Shown here in pieces: positions 34,064 through 45,094 of a DNA stretch of 64,000 bases (position 1 is its first letter; each line of letters starts with the position of its first letter). This DNA is from Euonymus europaeus (Eukaryota > Streptophyta > Magnoliopsida > Celastrales > Celastraceae). Where the stretch lies: positions 14,903,001 through 14,967,000 of the forward strand of contig OY756971.1 of the NCBI GenBank assembly GCA_963580455.1, given 5' to 3'. The notes under the pieces were generated by a model that was not told the DNA's origin, did not search any database, and was given only the letters and a program-made list of their open reading frames with translations. Made by a program: the position numbers and the translations under genes.

Positions 34064-37000
34064 ATGGTAGACACACGTAGTACACGCGTTCGGGGTGGAC
34101 GTGCCACCCGTGGACGTGGGCGGGGTAGAGGTGAGATTCCAGATACCGTTGATGGGGTCGAGTTATCGATACCTGAGGAGGTTCTGGTTGTGAGAGGTCG
34201 AGGGCGCGGTCGAGGTAGAGCATGTGGTAGTGGACGGGGTCGCGGCCATGCTGTTCAGGATCAGGTAGTGGAGCAGGAGCAGGTACCGACTCAGGCAGCA
34301 CCCGTAGGTGTGGAGGGTGCGTCAGAGACTTTAGAGCAGCAGTATAAAGACATGACGAGCATGATACAGACCATAGGTCAGGCAGTAGCTGCTTTAGCTT
34401 CACAGATTACACCGCAGCCTATTACCGGTACTCAGGGACATACAGTTCCAGCAGTTACACCAGAGTTAGTCGGTGCACCTGTTCAGCTACCGCTGGTTAT
34501 TCTGTTTGGAGCAGGTCAGATAGTTCCAGCGCAGACATCACCACTAGCAGTTGACCCTTCCATCACTGAGTTAGCTCAGTTGAGGAAGACGAGACCTCCA
34601 ATGTATCAAGGAGTGGTAGATCCTAAGGCAGCCGAGGATTGGTTGCGACAGCTGAGGAGGCAAATGGTGACGCTCAGGATACCTGATCAGAGGAGAGCTC
34701 TATTGGCTTCAGCATTTTTAGAGGATGATGCTTATGTTTGGTGAGAGAGTATGACTATTGGTAGAGAGAGTATGGAGATGCCATGGTCAGAGTTTGAGAC
34801 ATTGTTTCTAGCACAGTATGTTCCCCAGGCCATTCGCGTTGCGAAGGCCAAGGAGTTTCTGGAGCTGATTCAGAGTAGAGATATGACGGTGTCACAGTAT
34901 CAGGCACGGTTTGAGGAGCTTGGTCGATATGGAGAGGAGTACATTGCCACTGAGGAGAAGAAGATAGTGAGATTTCAGCGCGGGCTGAAACCCCGCATTT
35001 CAGAGCGTTTAGCAGGGATGATGGTTCGTACTTACCGGGAGTCCATTGACAGGGCACTTGATATAGAGAGGAGCATGGTTGATTCACAGGATTACTGGGA
35101 GCTTCATAAGAGGAAGTACGGAGATACTTCTTCTGCCTCAGGGAGCAGTAGTAGACAGAGGACTGAGGGTCAGAGACAGAGACCCAGACAGGATCGGGGA
35201 CAGAGATTCCAGGACAGGAGGCAGGACCGTCCGAGTCAGCAGCAGAGTTCTCAGAGACAGGGACAACAGGGTCCGCAGCAGGGACATCAGGGTCCACGAC
35301 AAGGACATGGGTCCATATCAGGATTGTATTGCTATGCGTGTGGTCATACTGGACACAGGATATCGGACTGTCCCAGGGCGGATAGCCCATTGTGTTTTTA
35401 CTGTGGACTACCAGGACATGTTCAGAGGGATTGCCCGAGGAGACGTGCAGCACTATCAGGCAGAGGACAGGGAGCCCCAGCACTTGCAGCACCAGCACCT
35501 AGGGCTCTAGCAGGCAGAGGGGCCAGACCTCCAGCACCACCAGTGAGACAGCAGCAGCAGAGGCAGGGCCAGAGAGCTGGAGTTTATGCGGTTGCACCCG
35601 AGCCAGCACCAGATCGTGATTTCATTGGAGGTAGAGTTTTACTTTTCAGTTCTTGGGCTCGTGTTCTATTTGATACCGGTGCCACGCATTCGTTTATTTC
35701 TACCTCTTTCGTTGAGGCATTGGGGTTAGAGATTTCAGATTTGGATAGGAGATTGGTAGTGGATTCTCCGTTGGGATCAGGTACTGTGGTGAGGGGCATT
35801 TGTAGGGGTTGTATCTTTCAATTTGCTGATCACGAGTTCCGTGCGGACTTATATGTTATGGAGTTCACTGACTACGATGTGATACTTGGATTGGACTGGA
35901 TGACTGACTATGATGCTGCGATAGACTGTAGAGAGCGTAGGGTCACGCTGACATCACCATCTGGGCGAGTTAGTTTTTGTGGGTCGCGGGTTGTTACATG
36001 TTCACACTTTCTTGACAACCCACGATATATTGACTGTCTAGTGGCGAGCTTGACTTCTACATCGGAGATTGAGACTAGTACGGCTGTGCCAGTGGTAGAG
36101 GAGTATTTGGATGAATTTCCTGATGAGTTACCAGGATTATCACCACAGCGAGAGATTGATTTTGTGATTGAGTTATATCCGGGTACAGACCCGATTTCTA
36201 TTCCACCGTATAGGATGGCTCCAGCAGAGTTGAGGGAGTTGGATAGGCAGTTGCGGGAGTTGCAGGGTCTAGGATTTATCAGGCCCAGTACTTCACCATG
36301 GGGTGCTCCAATTCTCTTCGTGAAGAAGAAGGACGGATCGATGAGGATGTGTGTGGACTACAGGAAGTTGAATAGGGTGACTGTGAAGAATAAGTACCCG
36401 TTACCGAGGATAAATGATTTGTTTGATCAATTAAGGGGTAGTCACTATTACTCCAAGATTGATCTCAGGTCAGGTTATCACCAGTTGAGGATTCGGGAGG
36501 AGGACATATCGAAGATGGCGTTTCGTACTCGATATGGTCATTATGAGTTTCTGGTCATGCCGTTTGGGCTGACCAATGCCCCAGCAGCTTTTATGGATTT
36601 GATGCATAGAGTGTTCAGACAGTATCTTGACCAGTTTGTGATAGTCTTCATCGATGATATATTGGTGTATTCGGCCACAGAGGAGGAGCATAGGGGGCAT
36701 TTGGAGATTGTTCTACAGACACTCAGAGAGCATCAGTTGTATGCCAAGCTGAGTAAGTGCGAGTTTTGGGCGACTCAGGTGAGATTCTTGGGGCATGTGA
36801 TATCCAGAGATGGAGTGGCAGTGGATCCTGCCAAGGTGGAGGCTGTGTTGGATTGGAGGACTCCGAGGACAGTGGGAGAGATTCATAGTTTCCTGTGATT
36901 AGCAGGTTACTACAGGAGGTTTATAGAGGAATTTTCACGGATGCTGCACCGATGACTGAGTTGACGCGGAAGGGTGTTCCTTTCGTGTGGACTGATAGAT

Positions 37001-38906
37001 GTGAGCAAGCCTTTCGGGAGCTGAAGACCCGACTCACATCACCTCCAGTCTTGACCATTCCGGATAGTGGTATTGGTTACCATGTATATTGTGATGCTTC
37101 AGGGATTGGTTTAGGTTGTGTGCTTATGCAGCAGGATAGGGTGGTGGAGTATGCTTCACGACTGTTGAAGCTACATGAGAGGAATTATCCCGTACATGAT
37201 TTGGAGTTGGCTGCTATAGTGTTCGCACTTAAGCAGTGGAGACATTACCTTTATGGGGAGCAGTTTGAGGTGTTTTCAGATCACAGGAGTTTACGACATT
37301 TATTTACATAGAAGGATCTGAATCAGAGGCAGCGGAGATGGATGGAGTACCTTGGAGATTATGATTTCTCATTGCAGTATCATCCAGGCAAGGCCAATAT
37401 GGTGGCTGACGCCTTGAGTAGGAAGTTGGCAGTGGCACGACTGTCACTGCGGGAGTTTGAGTTGGTGGACACCATTGGGCAGTACCGATTAGATGTTAGT
37501 GATAGGGGTGATAGATGTTTTCTGAGCAGTTTGGTGAGCCGTCCAGCACTAGTACAGAAGGTGTTGGATGCACAGCTTGGTGATGTGACTTTTGATGATA
37601 TCGAGGATATGGATGGTTGGATTCGAGGTGCTGATGGAGGAGTTCGTTTTAGGGGTAGATTGGTGGTTCCAGAAGATGTTGAGTTGAGAGATGAGATACT
37701 TAGAGAGGCACACTATTCTCAGTTCGCGATACATCCTGGTGCTACTAAGATGTATCGAGATGTACAGTATTGGTGGAGCGGACTGAAGAGAGATGTGGCC
37801 CAGACTGTGTTGAGATGTCTTACCTGTCACTTCCATTGCCTGAGTGGAGACCTCCTGGATTGTTACAGCCACTTCCATTGCCTGAGTGGAAGTGGGAGCA
37901 TGTGTGTATGGATTTTGTGATGGGTTTACCGAGGACTGTGAGGAGGCATGATACTGTGTGGGTTGTTGTTGATAGATTGACGAAGACTGCTCATTTTTTA
38001 CCGATTCAGCAGACTGACTCAGTGGAGGCACTTACTAGACTTTACATTCGAGAGGTCTTACGGCTACATGGGGTACCCGTGTCCATTGTATCCGATAGGG
38101 ATCCTCGTTTCACTTCTCGCTTTTGGAGCAGTTTTTAGGACACTCTGGGGACGATGTTGAGTTTTAGTACAGCGTTTCACCCATAGACTGACGGTCAGAG
38201 TGAGAGGACTATACAGATTTGGGAGACGCATATTCCACTGGTAGAGTTTGTGTATAACAACTCTTATCAGAGTAGTATTCAGATGGCACCATTTGAGGCA
38301 CTTTATGGTAGACCATGTAGGTCACCACTTTGTTGGTCGGAGGTTGGGGACAGACCCCTGTTGGGACCAGATTTAATTCAGCAGACCACTGAGGCTGTGG
38401 CAGTTATCAGACAACGACTTTTGACGGCTCAGTCACGTCATAAGAGTTATGCAGATCGTAGGCGGAGACCTCTAGAGTTTCAAGTGGGTGACCACGTATT
38501 CCTCAAGGTTAGTCCGAAGCGAGGGATACAGCATTTTGGTAGATCTGGGAAGTTAACTCCTAGGTTTATTGGACCATTTGATATCTTGGAGAGAGTGGGG
38601 AGTTTGGCTTATAGGTTGGCATTGCCACCACAGTTGTCCGGAGTTCATGGTGTGTTTCATGTTTCTATGTTACGGAGGTATCATCGGGATCCCTCCCATA
38701 TTATTGATTGGTCGACTCTGGAGATTGGAGAGGATGCTACCTATGAGGTACGTCCGATTCAGATTTTGGATAGCCAGATACGGAGATTGCGTTCGAAGAC
38801 CATACCCTTGGTTAAGGTGTTATGACAGCATTATGGAGTTCAGGAGGCTACTTGGGAGGTGGAGTCGGATATGCGGGAGCGCTATACGGACTTGTTTACG
38901 ACATAG
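34064..38906 (+). pseudogene. Chromovirus gag-pol polyprotein, six stops and frame breaks
   Basis: Gag from MVDTRSTRVRGG has an RG-rich N-terminus, a capsid part (about 34560-35100) and knuckles [14 protein letters not shown] and [14 protein letters not shown] (about 35330-35430). Protease active site [11 protein letters not shown] is at about 35660. RT at 36280-36720 has CVDYRKLN, the intact active site [10 protein letters not shown] and FLGHVIS. RNase H at 37070-37310 reads [13 protein letters not shown]. Integrase at 37700-38240 has SDRDPRFTS and DGQSERTIQI, with an in-frame loss of about 15 residues after the latter. The GPF/Y region (RFIGPFDIL) and a chromodomain-like EATWEVESDMRERY tail end at 38906. 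Stops at 34742, 36896, 37309, 38136, 38184 and 38823; frame shifts near 36935 and 37828. Gag and pol share one frame up to 36898. Confidence 0.93.
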
Positions 38907-38991
38907 GTATTCTTTTGATTTATACTAATTATTTTACCCTTGAGTACTTAATAAATACCTTACATATAATTTCGAGGACGAAATTGTTTTG

Positions 38992-39005
38992 TAAGGGGGG
39001 GAGGA
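38992..39005 (+). promoter_or_regulatory. Polypurine tract of the inner chromovirus
   Basis: TAAGGGGGGGAGGA directly precedes the 3' LTR. The conserved TTTCGAGGACGAAATTGTTT block lies just upstream. Confidence 0.9.
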
Positions 39006-39579
39006 TGTAATATCCCGAACCCAAATTTTTTTAAAAATATAATAAATTTTTAAATTTAATATTTTTAATAAATACTACATATTTTAAGAAAAATATTGGC
39101 GCAAGAATCACCTGAATCAGAGTTGAATTGGATTTGTTATGAATTTTGGAAGTTTAAGTATTATTAGGGAAATAAGGGCAAAACGGTAATTTTACCAGAA
39201 AATCTGGCATATACCAGATTTTCCAGCAAGAACGGGCTGTATACGCGAGGGAGAGAGAGAAAATGGAATTTGAAATGGGTTTTTCGTGTTTGTTGTCCGA
39301 TTGGGGCAAGTGAGGTGTCGAAACGAAACTTGTGGAGAGAGGAACAAAACCCAACCAGAATCGTCGTCATCGGACCACCACAGGCGGCGGAATCAGGCGG
39401 CAAAGTTTCGGTTTCCGACGACTTCCGAGCTCGATCCCGGTCGATTCTAAAGGAGTTTCGGAACGAGACATGTACCAATGGATTGTTCGTCTTAAGAGCT
39501 TTAATTTGATATATGGTTCGCCGGAATCGTCGGCTCCGGCGACGGCAGTGGCGGTGACATTGTTCATCGGTGACCCGAG

Positions 39580-39680
39580 TTGACCAGGTTGACTTTTACC
39601 CGAGTTGACCGGGTTTGACCCGAGTTGACTTTGACTCGGTTGACTTTTGACCTGGTGTGACCGTTGACTTTTAGTTGACT
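39580..39680 (+). promoter_or_regulatory. Cluster of ten W-boxes (TTGACC/T) in the 3' LTR
   Basis: Ten TTGAC(C/T) words fall within 101 bp, all in the same orientation, some as GAGTTGACC or GTTGACTTTT. TTGAC(C/T) is the core site of plant WRKY factors. No comparable cluster exists in the 5' LTR, which has a deletion here. Confidence 0.6.
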
Positions 39681-40007
39681 TTTCCGTATTTTGACTGTCG
39701 TGTATACGTATCCGTATTTTGATGCAGGAGGTTCATTTGGGAATTTTGGATTGGGATTTCAGACGTATTACGGATTAGCGTAGTCGACATTTCAGGTAGT
39801 GATTCTGCCCTACTTCTTATTTGGGGTTCCGGGGGTTCCGTATTCGACGGACTCCTATTTGTCTATTGCTGTGAAATTCCCGGAGGTTGGGAATTTCTAT
39901 GTTTCTACTCTTATCTGATTTATTTTCGCAATTGCAGTTTGTTATGGTTATATGTTGTTTGTTTGGAGGTATATGTACGACTAACGGCACTTTTGTGCAT
40001 CGTGTCT

Positions 40008-40160
40008 CTAGCGCGGCCCACTATTATGGTGGGGCCCACTTATCCTCTCGTGGGGCCACTATCATGGTGGGGCCCACCTATCTTCTTGTTGGGCCCACTT
40101 ATCCTTGTGGGACCCACTTATTCTTTTGTGGGGCCCACATCCATTGGTGGGGCCCACCTC
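40008..40160 (+). promoter_or_regulatory. Array of GGGGCCCAC palindromes (TCP-type sites)
   Basis: Six matches to GGNCCCAC, mostly inside GTGGGGCCCAC, spaced about 20-40 bp and joined by TTATC/CTATC spacers. GGNCCCAC is the class I TCP consensus. The 5' LTR has only two matches in the corresponding part. It may also simply be an expanding minisatellite. Confidence 0.45.
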
Positions 40161-41226
40161 CTGATGTTTCGTTTTTCCCTCGAGAGTCCGGATAGGACTT
40201 CATTATGATGATTTTCTATGATTTGTGAGATTATGGAGGGATGATTTGTAGAGCGTGGGACCCACATCGGGCAACCCAGCCTACTAGATGATTTATCGAT
40301 GGTTTTGATCGGGTACGTACCTGGAGATCGGATTGAGGTGGGATACATCCTAGGGGACGCTCTTCGATGTAGGCGATGCTATCGAGTACCTGATGTAGGC
40401 TCGATCCTCATCCAATCTGGGGAGTACCTGGACTGGGAGACACCTTGAGGGGATCAGGGTGGGTCCAGGGGAGGATTTTCTGGTGTTATGTGGATTTGAG
40501 TTTGTATTGATTTGAGTTGATATGGATTTGAGTTGGATTATGTTTGAGTACTGATTGAGAGTTGTATTTGAGGATGGTAGTGGTGGAGCCTACTCGGTAT
40601 CTACCCTATGGATTGACTGATTGTGATGAGGCGTATGATACATCGATTTTCTCAGAGATTTTATACCCTATCAGGGTATCACTTATGGTATTCCTTTATG
40701 TATTTTATATCACAGGTTTTCTTACTTTATCTCTGATTTACTGGAGTTCGGTGGTACGGGAGTGTATCACTATTTGAATTCCTATTCATTTCCATTATCA
40801 TATCTCTATCGTATATTCTGTTTACTCTGATATCGATGTTGTCACTATATCCCTACTGAGCTTTGTGGCTCATCCCTTTCATTCTCATGTTTTTTAGGTG
40901 AGATAGCCGGAGTGGAGGATCAGCGCAGGGATGCGTGAGGCGTGATGTAGCTGGTGTGGGGATGTTCTGTCTGTCTTTAGTATCTGTTTTTCTCGTATTT
41001 ATGATACTTGGATCTTTCCGCTGTAGACTCTAGTTTGCTTGTTACAGTATGTTGGGTTTGTGTTGGGAGATTTTTACATATATGTGAGGTTTTCCTTCTA
41101 GTTATCTTGATGATTCGTAGTAGCTTGGGTTTAAATCCGGTTCGGGGAACGGAGGAGTTCCCTTCCGGTCACGCCTCTGTGATTCATGGGTGCTCATTCG
41201 CACCTATCTGGGAGAGGGGCGTGACA

Positions 41227-41534
41227 TTAGGAATCTTTCAAAGATAGTGAAGATCTTGAAGTACAAATAAATGAGATTCGGGTGAAGCGAAAATGCACGG
41301 GTGTTTAAAAACACCACAACTAAGGGTGACACGTCATAGTGTAGCTGAAAAAGGCTAGTTTATTAAGGTCCTTTAGGGAGTTACAAGTTTTATGCAAGGT
41401 TACATAGGGTGGTAAGAGTTGCAAGCCGCATGATTGAATTCAGGTTGTATTTAAGAAGGGGAACCAAGGTGAGTAGCATAAACCAAGTAGTATTTCTCTC
41501 CCTACTCAAGTTATACAACGTGGAAGAAAAAAAA
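41227..41534 (+). other. Interior of the gag-only element, right of the nested insertion
   Basis: Continues the host element after the TTAGG duplication. It is non-coding as far as I can see and forms the leader of the dsRNA-binding ORF, with AAGGTGAGT at 41466, a possible donor-like site. Confidence 0.4.
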
Positions 41535-42029
41535 ATGGCGAGTGGAGGACGCGGCCAATCCTATTCAGTAAGGGTGCTAGAGGAGTTTACTTCCAACCGT
41601 AGAATGCCTCTTCCACAATACAAGACAGTAAGAGAACCCCCATTTGTTAGAACAACTGTTACCCTACGAAACCCAGACGTTGAGATGCGCGCCCTTGGAT
41701 GCGTGATTAGAGCATGAACCACATTCAGTGGTGGTGAACTGGAAGTTCAAAAAGAATATGCTCGACTTATGCTTCATAAACTAAGGAACGATTATGGTAT
41801 GCAGATACTAGGCTATAACTATGGGGAAAGCAGCAATCTGGCGATCCAACAACAGAAAACTAGAAGACTCCGACGTGAAGTTGTATGTCTTACGGAGGAG
41901 AATCGGGGACTGCGCTACGAGAATGAAGTTCTTGCAAGTCAGGTCAAGGAATCGGAGGAGCGTGAGGAAGATTCTGAAGAGGAATCAGAGGACGAACCAG
42001 TGTTTGAGGACAAACACATTATAACCTGA
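41535..42029 (+). pseudogene. dsRNA-binding-domain ORF inside a retrotransposon, one premature stop
   Basis: A 165-codon frame starts MASGGRGQSY and ends at TAA/TGA-flanked HIIT. A single TGA at codon 61 (41715-41717) interrupts it; the frame continues unbroken on both sides, and CGA to TGA would explain it. Residues 10-85 match the dsRBD fold: YSVRVLEEFTSNRRMPLPQY (helix 1 and the P-x-Y turn), TVREPPFVRTTVTL (strands), GCVIRA, then EVQKEYARLMLHKL (helix 2). The canonical GPxH loop and the KKxAK motif are only partly kept. Residues 100-140 look like a coiled coil and 139-158 are acidic. It lies 580 bp before the 3' LTR of a pol-less element. dsRBD proteins bind dsRNA in silencing pathways; a role here is inference. 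Confidence 0.65.
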
Positions 42030-42595
42030 GACTAGTGCATGTGGTTAGTTATATATAAGAATAAAGTTCATATAGCAAATGTGAGTCTGAGTGTGTGGAA
42101 TATGGGCATTAGGTGTAAGAAACCTTTGATATTGGGTGTAAGACCTTTTTTAGGACAACGTATCGAGCTTGGGTGTGGTTAAAGTTATGTAATTAGCTAA
42201 GGTTTGTAATATGAAGGTGTGTACGAATGTATGGAATGGAGAGGTAAGAATCATTTAAAATTATGGTATCGACTTGCGGATAGATAAAGTGTGATCTAGG
42301 CATGATAATGTAGGTTACTTATATATATGATTATGATATTAAGTAAACTCTTAGATGGAATGACCGTAACTTGGTAATGCGTAAATCTATGTGGAAAATG
42401 GAGATTGAAAGATCACTTGGAGGAAGATGAGTCCTTAGTGGATTATCAAATTGACGGATAGATTTTTTTATGCAAGTCTACTCTATAGTTCGAATTATAG
42501 AGGGCCAAACTTTAAGAATTTGTGGTAAGAAGGAGAAGTGTCCACATTTGTTCATGGAATTGGGTAAGTTCTAAATTTCGGGGGCGAAATTTCTT
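42030..42595 (+). other. 3' untranslated part of the gag-only element
   Basis: AT-rich, no gene. Ends in TTTCGGGGGCGAAATTTCTT, the same block that precedes the polypurine tract in other chromoviruses of the window. Confidence 0.6.
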
Positions 42596-42609
42596 TAAGG
42601 GGGAAGGGA
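42596..42609 (+). promoter_or_regulatory. Polypurine tract of the gag-only element
   Basis: TAAGGGGGAAGGGA directly precedes the 3' LTR. Confidence 0.9.
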
Positions 42610-44388
42610 TGTACTGACCCAAAAATATCAAAGAAAAATAATAATAATAATAATAAATGGTAAATTTGGATGAATGGATTAGTAATCAATAAAATAGAAA
42701 ATACATATAATTATTTTAATGATATAATATATATAATAAAAATAATAATAGTGTTACCCACTTTCGGTGGGACCACATGCCCATCGAAAGTGGGCATGAA
42801 ATGGCCACTGGCCATTTGGCCCAGTGGACATTATATATATATATATATATATAAAAAAAAAAATTGGGTGGCCAACAACATTCCACAAAAGGGGAAAGAA
42901 GAACCAGTGGGCACGAGAGAAAGAGTGAAGCCGAGAGAGAGGGGAGAAAGAGAAAGATTTTTGGCAAGATTAAAGTGGGGTTTTGAAGGATTTGTGTTGC
43001 ATATCAACAATCAAGGTAGGTTCAAGAAGAAATTGTGAGTTTTAAGGTAATTTTTTTGGAGTTTTCTAAGTTAGGTTTTCGAGTTAGATTTGTGTAAAAC
43101 TTCCATAAGTTTACTTAGAGGCTTTAAGAAGATGATTTTATACATGATTGTGGATCCATATTTAGGTTGTTTGATCGTTTTGCAATTGAAAGCTTGTTGG
43201 AGGAAATTTCAAGTTTTGGTGGAAATCCTAAAAAGAGAAAGAGGTAGGATTTTCTTTAAATTTATGGCTTAATTCACATTTGTAAATATTATTGGAGAAA
43301 TATTACTAGAGAAATATTAATTGTGGAATGAGTTGTAAATTTATCATATGTTAGGTTTGGGAATTCAAGCCCTAGAGTTGGAAATTTTCCAATTTTGGTG
43401 AATTTACGCGGATTCGAGGCAAGGTATTCTAGCCCAATATTTCGATTCTTTCTTGTTATCTAAAATGTGTTATTTAATCTTCATTGATATTCGTATTTGT
43501 GTTTTGCCTTATTTGCGCCCTAAGGAAGAACGAACCTAGGATTATTCTCGAATTTCCTAAAATGTTAGATTGAACTCCCTACTGATTGTTTGGTCTTATA
43601 TCAAGCATGTATGGTTCTTGTTCATGTATCGTGAGTAGTTATGTATATAACTAGGGTTCATTTATATCTATATAAAATCCATGGAATGACATTGTTGCAT
43701 TAGAGTCACATGGAAGTGCGAGTATGGATTCATAACTTCCATAGGTTGTGTGAACGTCATATGGGAGAAGGGTTGTGGTAAGCCATTGCTCAACCTTTAC
43801 TTTCTTTCTTCCACACAGGTGAGACTGGTATGGATATCGGCACTATGGATCTGTAGGAGGTGAGATGACATGGTGCCACATGGAGACACTAGGATGGGGT
43901 TTGTTTAAAGAATTAACTTTCCTTCATTTTTTTGGTAACATATATGCGGATTGATGACTGTATATGTTGGTTACATTATGAACACCTTGACGGTGTGTGG
44001 ATGGTACGGTTAGGAGGGTGCCTTGTGATAGGACTTCTGTACCTGGATGTGAACTTTATGGTTTTATTCTCATGTTGATACATGTATGATTGTGATGTTA
44101 TATTTTGTATAGCAGTTTCATGTTGTAGATGGCCTCAGGCCCTGCCTTGGAGTGTCGATGCATATGATGTGATGGCCGGAGGCCTTATATGATTGTGAAT
44201 ATATGCTGCGCGTTTCAGGTGGGCATTCTCCGATATACGGGGAGATGCTGCCAGATTTTCTATAGAAAATTATGGATTCTAGTTGGAAAAAACTAGGATT
44301 AAATTTTTTGTGATATTATGGAGGAATAATATCTTATAGATATTGGATTAGGTTTAAACAGTAGCGCCTCTCGGGTCAGGGCGTTACA
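42610..44388 (+). mobile_element. 3' LTR of the gag-only element
   Basis: 1779 bp, with about 340 bp lost near 43765-43785 compared with the 5' LTR. It has additional sequence near 42780-42860, including an inverted repeat CCCACTTTCGGTGGG...CCCATCGAAAGTGGG and a TA run. Ends GGGTCAGGGCGTTACA, followed by CAGAT. Confidence 0.9.
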
Positions 44389-44393
44389 CAGAT

Positions 44394-45094
44394 ACTTATA
44401 TATATATATATATATATCATCAAACATATATATATAATATATATATATATATGCACATATCATGACACATATACACACACATAGATTCATCCTTTCATAT
44501 CAAACAAGCTAGAATCAACAAATACCCATAAAAATCAAACTTGATCAACTTAATCAAAACAAGAAATTACCCTTCCAAATCTTCACAAATCTAATGAGAG
44601 AGAAAGTAAAACTTGAAGATTTTAGTAGTGATGGTAAAAGAAAATAAGATTGTTTGGATATTGGAATCTATTGAAGAAAGAAAGGTGCGATTGCAGTGAT
44701 GGTACTTTGGTGAATGAATATGAGTGCTTGGTGAAGTTTAAGCAAGGTGGGACTGAGGATGGCTTTTGTTTGTGGCTGAGAAATATTTCAAATGATGATG
44801 GTGGGATGATAGGTCTAGTAGGAGGAGGAAATGCAAAAGGGAAAAGGGTCGTGATGGATGGATTTTTCTTAACTTTGTTGGTAGGAGGAAACTTCAGGTA
44901 AAGATTAGGAAAGATGGTGATCAAAGATAGATGCCCTCTTGCCCATTTCATAAAGCTTTTATAAAAAATATGGAGAGAATCACGAGTGAGATTGTAGAAT
45001 CACTGGTGAGATTGTAAAGTCACGAAAATGAAACCCGCAAATAAAAATTTCGTTTTTATATGACCCGAGACTTCTCAAAAATTAGGAGTGTGCA
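44394..45094 (-). mobile_element. Remaining part of the older LTR interrupted by the nest
   Basis: On the minus strand it starts TGCACACTCCTAATTTTTGA, then TCTCGGGTCATATAAAAACG, an LTR start seen in chromoviruses. It runs through a CT-rich leader to a TA/CA microsatellite next to the CAGAT duplication. Its other part is 27751-27900. I see no matching target duplication for this older LTR. Confidence 0.5.

Larger units (their letters stand above)
32151..41226 (+). mobile_element. Full-length Tekay/Del-type chromovirus nested in the gag-only element
   Basis: 9076 bp with direct LTRs 32151-33902 and 39006-41226, ends TGTAATATCCCG...GGGGCGTGACA, a tRNA-iMet primer site, a polypurine tract and a perfect 5-bp target duplication TTAGG (32146-32150, 41227-41231). 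Domains follow the order gag, protease, RT, RNase H, integrase, C-terminal chromodomain-like tail. LTR sequences shared by both copies are nearly identical, so the insertion is recent compared with its neighbours, but gag-pol has about six stops and frame breaks. It could only move with help from a relative. Confidence 0.95.
39006..41226 (+). mobile_element. 3' LTR of the inner chromovirus, full form
   Basis: 2221 bp. It keeps the segment lost from the 5' LTR, including an array of TTGAC words (39580-39680), and has a longer GGGGCCCAC array (about 40010-40160). Ends GAGAGGGGCGTGACA, followed by the TTAGG duplication. Confidence 0.95.
27901..44388 (+). mobile_element. Non-autonomous gag-only chromovirus derivative carrying a dsRNA-binding ORF
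   Basis: Bounded by LTRs 27901-29891 and 42610-44388 in direct orientation, with TG...CA ends and a perfect 5-bp target duplication CAGAT (27896-27900, 44389-44393). A tRNA-iMet primer site follows the 5' LTR and a polypurine tract precedes the 3' LTR. Without the nested insertion (32151-41226) its interior is about 3.6 kb: broken gag, about 1.2 kb of AT-rich sequence, a dsRNA-binding-domain ORF and a 3' untranslated stretch. No protease, RT, RNase H, integrase or chromodomain can be recognised. Mobilisation would need enzymes from a full-length relative. It resembles the TR-GAG class of gag-only elements, with an added ORF. Confidence 0.85.

Noticed and set aside
34755..35510. Long frames of 247 codons (minus) and 143 codons (plus) over the gag gene
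   Set aside because: Shadows of the gag-pol frame in repetitive Arg/Gln-rich coding sequence.
41769..42029. Reading the second half of the dsRBD frame as an independent protein
   Set aside because: It is in frame with the first half across a single TGA and holds helix 2 of the same domain, so it is one gene with one stop.
44622..44951. 109-codon minus-strand frame
   Set aside because: It is the CT-rich leader of an LTR; Ser/Pro/Phe-rich by composition, without any domain.
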